Shown here in pieces: positions 38,386-48,232 of a stretch of 64,000 nt of DNA. Position 1 is the first letter of the stretch. Every line of letters starts with the position of its first letter. Below the pieces are notes generated by a model, which saw nothing but the letters and a program-made list of their open reading frames with translations, searched no databases and had not been told where the DNA came from. Location: positions 617,529,755 to 617,593,754 of the forward strand of contig NC_081409.1 of the NCBI RefSeq assembly GCF_030272615.1. The letters run 5' to 3'. The DNA is from Cryptomeria japonica (taxonomy: Eukaryota > Streptophyta > Pinopsida > Cupressales > Cupressaceae). Position numbers and translations under genes: made by a program.

Positions 38386-38745
38386 CTAGTTTCCAAGGGG
38401 AATAATGGCTTCAGACCAGTCCATTTTGATTTCGCCTCCAAGATCCTTGCAAAACGTCCTACTTAGAAGCATTTCGTAACTTGACGGAATATCAGCAACC
38501 AGTATAGTTAATCTTACTCTTTTGTTTGGACATGCTGCCAGCACTGCCTGAACGTCCTTTACTTGACCAATAAGAGGAACCTGTTTTCCATCCATTGAAA
38601 AGAATCTCCCAAACATTTTAGTAAGGGTTAAACCTAAAGATTTAGCCACAGCAGAAGGCATTATATTGTCTGAAGCCCCTGAGTCAATTATGCAATTACT
38701 TAACTTTTGGCCATTTAGGAGAAGGGAAATATAGAAAGGTTCAGT
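38386..38745 (-). pseudogene. Element B aspartic protease
   Basis: IIDSGASDNIMPSAVAKSLG holds the DSG catalytic motif (about 38660-38680), followed by a beta-rich region (RVRLTILVADIPSSYEMLL). A one-base frameshift near 38740 separates it from the gag-pro linker, and TAG 38386 ends it before the RNase H. The protease would cut the gag-pol polyprotein. Confidence 0.85.
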
Positions 38746-39560
38746 TTCAAAATCTCGGCCTCATGCTCAGACCTTGTGTCATGAAAAGCACAGGGATCTA
38801 CCAAATTAGCCAATGAGCAAGGGATAGATGAAGACCCTTCGACAGTAGCTAAATCACTATTTTCCATACACCCGTGTACTTGAGACTCTGAAAAGGAATC
38901 CCCTTTAACGTATTTGACCAATTTATCCAACTCTTTTGGGTTAAGCTTTAAATACTCAGTGGTAGGTAGTTGAATGGTAGAGGTCTTACAGAATTCGATG
39001 ATATCAAAGGAGGAAGAAGAGGAAGAGCTCTTATGATCTTCATGGTTCCTTTGCAAAATCTTAACCTCAGGAACCTTTGAAAAACTATTACCTGGGAGAT
39101 CTTTTCTTTTGAAATTGTTTCCCAAAGGGTTCACAAAGGAAGAAGGTTGGGAGGTTCATTGATTCCTTGTTAGGATCGCACATGAAGAACCTTCAAGAGT
39201 TGCCAAAATGTTACTACCCTTTTTTGAATCTGACTCATATTCGAGGTAGAATGTTCCAGAGTCGCCAGGTGCCTCTTGAATTCTTTCTACTTCAGTGAAC
39301 TCTCCTAATTCATCCTTTGTGTTTTGCACCTGAATGTGTCTTATCATATCGGGGCATGAAACCCCATCATGATCAGTGGTAAGATGAAATGAACACATGA
39401 CACCTTTGTCAGGAGGTGCCTCTATCTGTAATCTTTGTGGAGCTACAGGAAGTTGCAACGGTCATCCATAATTATATTGATTTGAGGTTCTCCTGCTTAT
39501 ATCCTGATAAGGTTGTGGATAAGAGTTTCCAAGCTTAGGTATTTTCCTCTTTAGAGCAAT
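38746..39560 (-). pseudogene. Element B gag C-terminus and gag-pro linker
   Basis: Continues gag on the far side of element D. VQRLVND from 52430 joins to MIALKRK with only the TSD removed. It includes CSFHLTTDHDGVSC, a Cys/His cluster (C-x2-H-x4-H-x4-C) in the place of a nucleocapsid finger, then a Ser-rich, acidic linker. TGA codons are at 39462 and 39156. Confidence 0.75.
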
Positions 39561-39565
39561 CATAT

Positions 39566-41223
39566 TGTGTAGGGGAAAAAGCGAGACTAGGTTAATCATG
39601 CCCTAATCCTACCTTTTGACACACATTACGGAATACGAAAGAGCCTAGAGATATAGCACAATTGGCTACTTCTTTTGGTGAAAGAGAGAGCCACGGGATA
39701 TCTATTAGGATTTCTATTCCCTTGTTGAAATTGTAAAATCAAGTAATGCAAGTTCAAACCCTAATCCCAAAATGCAAGTATGAACTAATAACAAGATTGC
39801 AGAATTGAGATTAAACAATGAACAGCTGTAAGTACAAGGATGAAATAACAATGCAGATATGTACCCAGAGTCAAAATCGGACTAAAAATGTTCGGGACGG
39901 GGGCGCAGGCGCCACTGTCCTGAAAACTGCACCGAAAACCACTGTTCTGCACTCTGAAACACTGTCTGGAAATTGTCTGTACACTGTCTGTCCGGAGGAC
40001 CAGGGTGCCCAGCGCCTCTATCCCAGGGACCAGGGTGCCCAGCGCCCCTGTCCTGGCAGGACCAGGGCGCCCAGCGCCCCTGTCCCAGTCTTCTGATCTG
40101 CAATTTCACACAGGGTTCTGTCTCAGCTTTCTCTCTCCGGATCTGTATCCCGTGGCGTCGTCCGAATCTCAAAACCTGCAATAATATCTGAAAAGGAGGA
40201 GGGGCAGCTATATAGGGTTTTGCCTTAGTCAAACCCCCGCTTCGGTGATTTCCACCTCCACGAATAGCCAAGTTGTTTTGTAAAATGTATTGTGTGTGTG
40301 CAGACCTAGTGTGTGTGCAAGGTCCAAAATGCAAGAAAGCAAACTAGAGCAACCTAGAAAGTAAACCCTAATTGCTTGTAAATGATAATGTAAATGCTCT
40401 AAATCAAGATGCAATGTGATCTAAAGCATGAATAAATGATGTACCAAAGCTTATGCAAAGACATGAAAACAATATGAAATCATACCCAACCCTCAAGGGA
40501 GGAGTACAAGCCAATCTTCAGTCGGTAATCTCCTATTGTTCTTCCATGTCTTCCAAGCCCTAAGTGGATGAATGAATTTGATAGATGCTTGATAGAATGA
40601 TGTTGAATGTTGTTGAAGTCCTCAAAGATCTGCTCTTTCGTTGCATATGAAGTTCCTGGAAACAAAAATCCGATCCTTCCAAATGAAGAAAGAGAGTTCT
40701 TATGTATGAAACCCTAGGTCGTAAATTCGTATTTTGGCCGACCTAGAGATTGAATATCCTGCCAATTTCTTGGGGTTAAGCTTTATTTTATGATTGGATC
40801 GCGCTCCTAAAATTTTGGGAAAAATGTCCGGGACCATGTGCACGGGCGCCATGGTCCCGACAACTTTTCACCAAATTTTCAGGGCCATCGGATATGATGA
40901 TTTTAGAGAGAATCCCGAAGTTACAGGTGATTTCGAGATGTTTTGACCCCAAAACCAAGCCCCCAAGTTCGGAATAGGATTTAATTAGGGTTTTTGATTA
41001 AGTGATGTATTGGAGGAATAAAATGCGAAGGGCGTGCTTTAGTGAAAGGGCCCAACTTTATGATGTAGAGAATGATGAAATAGGAACCTTAGACCTAATT
41101 AATTTGATTAATTAAGTGCTTAAGGAGAAATGCAATGCAGAATGCAAAATGCACTAAGGCGGGTGCTAAACTAGGTGTGAAATTGTACCACCCTAGCGAG
41201 TGCGTACAATTTACGACGCTACA
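39566..41223 (-). repeat. 3' LTR of element D
   Basis: Reads TGTAGCGTCGTAAATTGTAC on the minus strand and ends ...CCCCTACACA. It contains a promoter-like TATATAG near 40208-40216 (minus strand, after AAAACCC) and a second TATA-like ATACATAA near 40700. Three GC-rich units of about 32 bp, beginning GGACCAGGG, lie at 39997-40090. Confidence 0.95.
39997..40090. repeat. GC-rich GGACCAGGG module, three units
   Basis: Three tandem units of about 32 bp containing GGACCAGGG and GCCCAGCGCCCCTGTCC. Copies occur in the 5' LTR (51196-51290), in the PMD intron of D (41968-42094), in solo LTR C (53719-53807), and in weaker form in LTR F (14450-14620). Confidence 0.85.
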
Positions 41224-41238
41224 TTTAGCCCCCACTTT
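41224..41238 (-). other. Polypurine tract of element D
   Basis: The minus strand reads AAAGTGGGGGCTAAA directly before the 3' LTR start TGTAGCG. Confidence 0.85.
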
Positions 41239-41807
41239 CGCGGTCATATGAGTACTACGTGCATATGCAAGCTAAAGTACAGAAAAGTAAACATCATTTG
41301 AAAAAAGGATATATCCATAAGTTGTCAGACGAAGCCCCCAGCAGTATCTGCAGTACACAGTTAGGAACCGCACCCTACAAAACAAACGTTAGATCACAAA
41401 ATCACCTAATGCTTACTAGGGAAAGTGATGAAATCTGTGAGTAGCTGTATGCCCCCCCCTGTTTCGACTTGCTTATTAGGGAGGTGAAATAGGGTAGCAT
41501 GTTTACTTGCGACAAATTGTGTAAGAGAGTATTGATGAGGGTTGTTCACTAAATAGGCTTCATCAGAGCACTTTTTGGAACATCCCGAGAGTAGGGGAAG
41601 GAAAATATGATTCCAACGCAACAAACGGTTCGAAAATCGCATCTCCCAAACCCAACTTATGATAAAATGAATGATAGAGGAGAATTAGGGTTTCAAAAAG
41701 TAAGAACAAGCAAACGAGAGTATATACCTCGAAAGTGACACTTGTATTCATCACTTTGTTGATTTTAGAATATTATTAAGTGCAGTGGAGCCCACATAGC
41801 CATCATC
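41239..41807. other. Non-coding region of D between PMD gene and 3' LTR
   Basis: About 570 bases without a convincing ORF on either strand. It would hold the promoter of the antisense PMD gene, if there is one. I see no clear TATA box. Confidence 0.5.
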
Positions 41808-41967
41808 ATGCCTTCACGACAACCAGAGCATCCCACGAGGATCGAGATCCTGCGCCAGGCCGTGATCGACGACGAGCCACTGGACGAGGTGAGTTGACTG
41901 AACGTTTGACTTTTGATTTTTTGCATGTTTGACTTTTCCGTGATCGTATGCAGGCCTCGAAGGCTGA

Positions 41968-42094
41968 CCGGGGCCCACCCAGGGTGCCATGGTCCCTGAG
42001 GGGTGCCCTGGTCCCCCCAGGGCGCCATGGTCCCTAACAGGGGCGCCATGGTCCCTTCAGGGCGCCATGGTCCCTGACAGGGTGCCATGGTCCC
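41968..42094. repeat. GC-rich tandem repeat in PMD intron 1
   Basis: About five units of 20-27 bp containing GGGCGCCATGGTCCCT. Composition and motif match the GGACCAGGG modules of the LTRs. Confidence 0.85.
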
Positions 42095-44098
42095 CAATCA
42101 AGGCCTGGCGAGAGGTTCCGGGGCTAGCATACGATGTGCGACAGTTTGCATTTGCAATTTCGATGATCGAGTACTGATTATAGTTATGTTTTCGTGTTGC
42201 AGGGTCTCCCGTACATGAGAGAGCACACAGCGGGACATATTCTTCGCACTTTGTGAGATCAGATTCCACGGCTGACTCAGTCAGAGAGAGACACACTATC
42301 GATTGTAGGATTGTGGTACGTGATTTTGATGTCGGCCATTCGATTTCATCCTGCGATGCTGATGGCCTTGATGGAGCGATGGGATCCTGACACATGCACC
42401 TTTCACCTTCCAGTAGGAGAGCTGACGGTCACACTCGAGGATGTGTACCGTATATTTCATCTTCCTATCAGAGGAGCGACAGTTACATACGCGACCGATC
42501 GGTCAGCGGAGGATCATCAGAGAGAGCAGGTGTATTGCATAGGAAGAGTCATGCCGAGCGAGACGAGAGGTCGCATCATGGTCAGCTGGCTCTTACATCC
42601 TACAGGGGAGGTACCACTTCTGAGATGCCTTATGATAGCCATCATAGCACTAGCCGTCTGCCCTAATGGGCGAGGGACACACATGCATGGGGGCCTCACA
42701 TGGTGTATCAGAGCGATGGAGAGGCACAGGAGAGTGTATGCTTGGGGTCGGAGTATGCTTGCGCATCTCTATCATGACCTTGGGGAGTATGTATTCAGAC
42801 AGGGTTGTAGTTTGATGACATGCACACTTCTACAGGTGTGGATTTTAGAGCACTTCACATGCACCAGGCCCGTCGGCTTTCCACTGAGTACAGCGAGCGA
42901 GCGACCTAGGGTGTTCACTTATCCACTTACCAGAGAGTGGAGATTTGGAGATTTATTATATTGGAGAGTGATTATTGACAGACTGACATCCGAGGTGATA
43001 GTGTGGAGACCTTACCTACTAATGCACAGATGGGATGGTATGGAGAGACAGTTAGCATGTCTACAGAGGAACCGCCTATTGCGAGGATGATATGCACACA
43101 TCATAGTCCCTTTCTACATTGACCAAGTACGGAGGCAGTTCGGACTAGAGCAGCGTGTTCCAGCCGATGTGCCCATCTATACTCGACACTCACGGGTCCT
43201 TCCCAGACCTGGAGCAGTAGTGAGACCGACGGTAGATGATATTGAGACGACAGATTTAGAGGGATCTGATCAGGATGTAGTCACTGACTATTCTACAGAG
43301 CCTGGAGCACAGCGTAGATATGTTTCATGGTTCATGAGATCATATCCAGGTCCTATCTTTCCACCAGATCATCTGACAGGCTATCCAGGCCCATGGAGAC
43401 ATGGAGACCGAGATGAGGACGAGGGATCCAGGTCAGAGGAGCCAGAGGAGGGAGAGGATCATGAGGAGGTGGAAGATCCTGATCCACCTACAGGCGATCA
43501 GCCCAGTGACGAGGAGGAGGAGGATGAGGATGCAGATAGAGAGGAGGACGAGGAGGATGCAGGTGATGATGCGGATGAGGACGAGGATGATGATGATGAG
43601 GAGGACGACGAGGAGGAGGATAGAGATGATGAGGAGGAGTCGGATGCAGCTCCCCACCATTCAGGAGATGATACCATAGCTCTAGATCCACCTCCTATTC
43701 TCCAACAGGGGGAACAGGAGGCGATACAGAGACCTGTCACCAGTACCGTCCAGCCTACACCCATCGTGGATAGAGTATATGAGCGAGGGGAGCCTAGCGG
43801 TTCTCAGTCACAGATATTACCATATCATGATCCCTACTGGCGCGAGGGAGATCCAAGTATAGTAGGTTTATATTGATTGATTAATGTTTTGATGATAAAG
43901 AATGGTACTAACAAAAATCTGTTCTACTGCCACAGCTAATGTGCAGGAATGGCGTTCCTTGATTCAGCAGGCAATGACAGACATTTCCATGATAGCACAG
44001 ATCCCCAGTTCCTCACAGATTGCCTATAGGCCTCAGGGGAACGCAGGTCGGCATGAGAATTTGTTTTTCCCATTCCGAGTACAGGTAGATATATGGAG

Positions 44099-44233
44099 GG
44101 AGAGAGAGAGAGTCCTATCAGAGGACCTCTAGCAGATGCGGTAGAGAGAGAGAGTCCTATCAGAGGACCTCCAGCAGGCGCAGCAAAGAGAGAGAGTCCT
44201 ATCAGAGGACCTCCAGCAGGTGCGGCGGGACCT
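44099..44233 (+). repeat. 45-bp coding tandem repeat in PMD exon 3
   Basis: Three units encode RERVLSEDL followed by Gln-rich residues. The first has TAG where the next two have CAG (44130), so the repeat itself reveals the mutated codon. Confidence 0.85.
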
Positions 44234-44420
44234 AGTAGTGGCCCAGACCGAGGCTACCACCTATCGTGCGATCCTTATGGATAGGGATCGTAGGAGTTCC
44301 TCTCAGAGTCACTCACGATCTGTATCGCGCTACACACCCATGGGTCCACCTCCATGGCCAGATCAGGAGGGAGCATCCAATCGACACTCCCCAGCCACTA
44401 GCCCTAGGGATAGGAGATGA

Positions 44421-45025
44421 TTGTATGATGTAGGAGAGGTCACATTTTGGATATACAGTGACCTATGTTTGTATACAATTCACACATATATATATATGTA
44501 TATATACATGCTTCTCTTTTGTCTCAAATGTGTTATCTCTAATGCTTAAAACAATGTATGTTTTGTTTTGATTAAATCTAATACATTTGGTAAATGTACA
44601 TGTATGTTCAGAATTTAATTTCCATGTGATTGATTTCTCAATGCTCCATGATTAAATTGATACATGTGTGACTTAATTAAAATATTTAATCAAGTACGAC
44701 ATTGAGGATAAGGAAGAAATATGCATTAAGTCTAAGAATCATATAACTAATGTGATTTAATTTTGAACTTAAACACAACATGATACGATTCTACTTAACA
44801 CATAAAGACATTGTATAATATGCTAGCATAATGAAAAAAATGCAAATCTTTTACAATTTACATAAATGAATTCAAGACAAACTAAAAAGTAAGAAGACAT
44901 GCTTGTCAGGAACGAAGCAATATAGATTAACATAACATTTAATTCTATTTTGCTTTAATTAAGAAATACTAACATATTATCCAATGTTGAAGAATTTGAA
45001 AAGAAGATAGATAAGAAATGAAGAA
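44421..45025. other. Non-coding AT-rich spacer of D between PMD gene and pol
   Basis: About 600 bases, AT-rich, with a short AT microsatellite near 44485-44510. It separates two convergent genes and probably contains both 3' untranslated regions. No terminator-like structure was identified. Confidence 0.5.
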
Positions 45026-48000
45026 TTAAGCATAATATCTACACAAGTGCATAGCATTGATAGGCTCTTTAAGAGGCGTACCGTCTACATTCGCTATTTT
45101 GTAAGCACCTGATCCATAATCCTCAATAACGATATATGGTCCAAGCCAATTAGGACTAAATTTTCCCTTTTCAGCAGGCAAGGCATTCACATTGCGCTGA
45201 TTCTCATAAAGGACTAAGTCACCTACTGAGAAGGAACGTTGAATAACCTTGTCATTATAGCTTCGTTGTAGAGTTTTGTGATACGCTTGAATATGCTCAA
45301 GAGCGTTTATGCGCTGTTCGTCAAGCATCTCCAGCTGTTGAAGTCGTTGTTCTCTATAAGAGTCATCATCTACTATACCTTTGAGAGAAACCCTAAGTGA
45401 TGGAATCTCTAACTCTAAGGGCATAATAGCATCAGCACCATAAACAAGATTATAAGGAGTAGTTCCCGTAGCAATTCGTATACTCGTTCGGTAGGCCCAA
45501 AGAGCATAGATCAGCTGGTTACTCCAATCCTTACCATGCTTATTCACGGTTTTACGAAGAATTTGTTCAATTATCTTATTGGATGATTCAGCTTGGCCAT
45601 TTGATTGAGGATAATATGGTGTAGAAAATCGATGTTTGATATGATACTTCTCGAGGAATTTCTTCACATCCTTGTTTTTAAACGATGTCCCATTATCTGA
45701 GATAATAGTGGAAGGTATCCCAAATCGAGAAATGATGTTTTCTAGAAGAAATTGACAAATTACTTCAGCAGTAGTAGAGCGAAGAGGAATAGCTTCTACC
45801 CACTTCTTAAAGTAATCTGTTGTAGTTATAATGAAGGTGTGTCCTTGAGATGAAGGAGGAGAAATTTTTCCAATAAGATCCAAACCCCATGCGGAGAAGG
45901 GCCAAGAAGCTACTTGAGAACGAAGTTCTTGGGCAGGAGCATGAATCAGATTATTATGTTGTTGACATTGATGACATTTTTTAACAAATGAAAAGGCATC
46001 CTTCTGCATAGTTTGCCAATAGTATCCCATACGGAGCAACCTATGAACCAGGGATTTGCCCCCAAAATGCCCCCCACAGGCACCTGAATGTGCCTCTTCA
46101 AGAGAAATGGGGATTTCCGACTTGTTAAGACAACGAAGGAGAAGACCATCATAACCCCTTCGATAAAGGACATTAGAAAGGATGATATATCTAGCAGACA
46201 GCTTGCGGATTCTAGCCCTAGTGTTCCTATTAGAGGAATCAGGAAAGGTACCATCGGTCAAATATCTTATGATATGCGAGAACCATTCATCTGAGTCTAC
46301 AAAGTCACAACATGTTACCAAGCTAGAATCGTCTACAATAGCTGGAGAAATAAGGTTGTGAATAATGAAATTAAGATCAACCATAGGGTCCTCTAAAGAT
46401 ACTAGAGAAGCCACACATTCCATTGCATCCGCATGTCGATTATCTTTTTGAGGAATGGGTTCCATGGTATAAGAATCAAAATTTTGTAATAAAGAGATAG
46501 CAAGGTCTTTATATTGTGAAAGTTTGTCTTGTTTTGCTTGATATATTCCTGTTACTTGTCTTATAATCAATTGCGAATCTCCATAGATATGTATGTGTTT
46601 TATATTCAGAGCTAAGGCTGCTTTTATTCCTGCTATAAGAGCCTCATACTCAGCAATGTTATTGGTACACAGGAAATTTAGACGATATGATAAAGGAATA
46701 GACTTCTTTGTAGGAGAAATCAGAACAACACCTGCCCCCGATCCCGTACGACACTTAGAGCCATCAAAGTATAACTCCCAAGTTTCATCTTTCTCTATAG
46801 AAAGAATGAAGTCGTCAGGAAAGGATTCAGGGTTTGGGAAGGAGAAAGGTGAAGGGGCCTCAACCAAGTGATCGGTCAATGCTTGTCCTTTAATTGCTCT
46901 TTGTGAAACAAATTTAAGGTCAAATTCAGTTAACATCATAACCCACTTAGCTAGACGTCCTGATAAATCAGTTTTAGAGAAAAGATGTTTCAGAGGATCA
47001 AACTTAACCATGACATGGACTTCTGAATTTAAAAGATAATGTCTCAATTTCTGAGTCGCAAACACCAAGGCCAAGCATTGTCTTTCTATCGCAGAATATC
47101 GGGTCTCATAATCGAGTAAGGTACAACTTATGTAATAAACCGGACATTCCTTACCATCTTTATCATGTTGGGCCAACAATGCTGCGAGAGCATGAGAGGA
47201 AGCAGCTATATACAAAAGGAAGGGTTTAGAAGGTTCGGCAGGTTGAAGAATAGGAGGACTAGCCAAATACACTTTTAAATCTTCAAATGCTTGCTGACAA
47301 TCCTCATTCCATTGAAAAATGATATCCTTTTTAAGAAGTTGAGTAAAAGGAAAGGTACGATCCGCAAGCTGAGACACGAACCTACGAATAGCTTGAATCT
47401 TTCCTTGTAAGCTTTTAAGTTGAGACACATTTCGAGGAGGTGGCATGTTAACAATAGCATCTATTTTCTTAGAGTCCACCTCAATCCCACGATGCGAAAC
47501 TATGAATCCTAATAGTTTTCCACTATCCACACCAAAAACACATTTTCGGGGATTCAAGCGCATGTGATATTTACGAATTCTTTCAAAAATTTGTCGAAGG
47601 ATTTTAACATGATCCATGCGAAGAAAAGATTTGGCCAAAATATCATCAACATAATCCTCTAAAATCTTATGCATATAATCATGAAAGATAAGGGTCATCG
47701 CTCGTTGATAAGTTGCACCAACGTTTTTAAGTCCAAAAGGCATCATTATCCCACAAAACGTACCCCAAGGAGTGGTGAAAGCAGTTTTGAATTGATCCTG
47801 AGGGTTAATAAAAATTTGATTGTAACTTGAAAAACCATCCATGAAGGATAACAAGGCATGTCCTGCCGTAGAATCAACTATCATGTCAATGTTTGGAAGA
47901 GGGAAATCATCTTTCAAGGAAGCTTTATTCAAATCTTGAAAGTCAGTACACATTCTTATTTTGTTGTCTGGTTTAGCCACAGCGACAATATTTGAAATCC

Positions 48001-48232
48001 ATGGGGAATAGTCAATAGGGCGGATAAATCCAGCCTCCAATAATTTTTCAATCTCAGCCTTAACAAGCAGAGCCACCTTAGGATTCATTTTTCGAATCTT
48101 TTGTTTCACGGGCTTAGCGTCAGGAACTAAGACAATATTATGAGTAACGATCTTAGGATCTATACCAGGCATGTCAGAATATGCCCAAGCAAAGATCTCA
48201 GGGAATTCATGCAATAACTCTTCATATTGTTT
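45026..48232 (-). CDS. Element D pol: RT, RNase H, archaeal-type RNase H, integrase
   Basis: Open for about 1,068 codons. It directly follows a TAG (48233-48235) and is in the same frame as the upstream ORF, so it has no start of its own; residue numbers here count from 48214. RT covers about 25-230, with MPFGLKN and active site YVDD near 189. A retroviral-type RNase H covers about 330-445, with YIAASSHAL where DAS is expected, so it lacks the first catalytic Asp. Archaeal-type RNase H covers about 478-600 (YFDGSKC, AEYEAL, YGDSQL, DNRHADA). Integrase has HHCC at 708-750 and D, D, E in LDLIG (779), SDNGTSF (840) and QAESSN (876). The C-terminus has no chromodomain. The layout is that of the Tat lineage. 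All key residues of RT, archaeal RNase H and integrase are present. Confidence 0.95.
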   Translation of the reverse strand, partial: KQYEELLHEFPEIFAWAYSDMPGIDPKIVTHNIVLVPDAKPVKQKIRKMNPKVALLVKAEIEKLLEAGFIRPIDYSPWISNIVAVAKPDNKIRMCTDFQDLNKASLKDDFPLPNIDMIVDSTAGHALLSFMDGFSSYNQIFINPQDQFKTAFTTPWGTFCGIMMPFGLKNVGATYQRAMTLIFHDYMHKILEDYVDDILAKSFLRMDHVKILRQIFERIRKYHMRLNPRKCVFGVDSGKLLGFIVSHRGIEVDSKKIDAIVNMPPPRNVSQLKSLQGKIQAIRRFVSQLADRTFPFTQLLKKDIIFQWNEDCQQAFEDLKVYLASPPILQPAEPSKPFLLYIAASSHALAALLAQHDKDGKECPVYYISCTLLDYETRYSAIERQCLALVFATQKLRHYLLNSEVHVMVKFDPLKHLFSKTDLSGRLAKWVMMLTEFDLKFVSQRAIKGQALTDHLVEAPSPFSFPNPESFPDDFILSIEKDETWELYFDGSKCRTGSGAGVVLISPTKKSIPLSYRLNFLCTNNIAEYEALIAGIKAALALNIKHIHIYGDSQLIIRQVTGIYQAKQDKLSQYKDLAISLLQNFDSYTMEPIPQKDNRHADAMECVASLVSLEDPMVDLNFIIHNLISPAIVDDSSLVTCCDFVDSDEWFSHIIRYLTDGTFPDSSNRNTRARIRKLSARYIILSNVLYRRGYDGLLLRCLNKSEIPISLEEAHSGACGGHFGGKSLVHRLLRMGYYWQTMQKDAFSFVKKCHQCQQHNNLIHAPAQELRSQVASWPFSAWGLDLIGKISPPSSQGHTFIITTTDYFKKWVEAIPLRSTTAEVICQFLLENIISRFGIPSTIISDNGTSFKNKDVKKFLEKYHIKHRFSTPYYPQSNGQAESSNKIIEQILRKTVNKHGKDWSNQLIYALWAYRTSIRIATGTTPYNLVYGADAIMPLELEIPSLRVSLKGIVDDDSYREQRLQQLEMLDEQRINALEHIQAYHKTLQRSYNDKVIQRSFSVGDLVLYENQRNVNALPAEKGKFSPNWLGPYIVIEDYGSGAYKIANVDGTPLKEPINAMHLCRYYA

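Larger units (their letters stand above)
41808..44420 (+). pseudogene. Antisense plant-mobile-domain (PMD) gene of element D, three exons
   Basis: Opposite in strand to pol. ATG 41808 opens exon 1 (to 41888; MPSRQPEHPTRIEIL), which ends at GTGAGT. Exon 2 starts after an AG at 42202 and runs to 43861. Exon 3 starts at 43947 and ends with TGA 44418. Both predicted introns are phase 0. Exon 2 carries the PMD signature (MERWDPDTCTFHLPVGELTV, LEDVYRIFHLPI), a run of Asp/Glu (43400-43640) and a Pro-rich end. Exon 3 encodes a coiled-coil repeat (RERVLSEDLQQ units) and an Arg/Ser tail. Stops: TGA 42254, TGA 43088, TAG 44130, TAG 44142. PMD proteins are carried by several plant transposon types and have host silencing relatives; the role here is unknown. 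Confidence 0.8.

Noticed and set aside
39818-40334. ORFs with repeated Gly/Pro/Cys or APWSP-like residues, also at 50913-51533
   Set aside because: They fall entirely within the D LTR and come from the GC-rich module; no conservation of frame is seen.
42311-43090. PMD frame as an independent host gene
   Set aside because: It lies between the D LTRs, between pol and the polypurine tract, and is broken by stops; it travels with the element.
43433-43764. Minus-strand ORFs of poly-Ser, poly-Leu or His/Pro
   Set aside because: Shadows of the Asp/Glu run in the plus-strand PMD gene.
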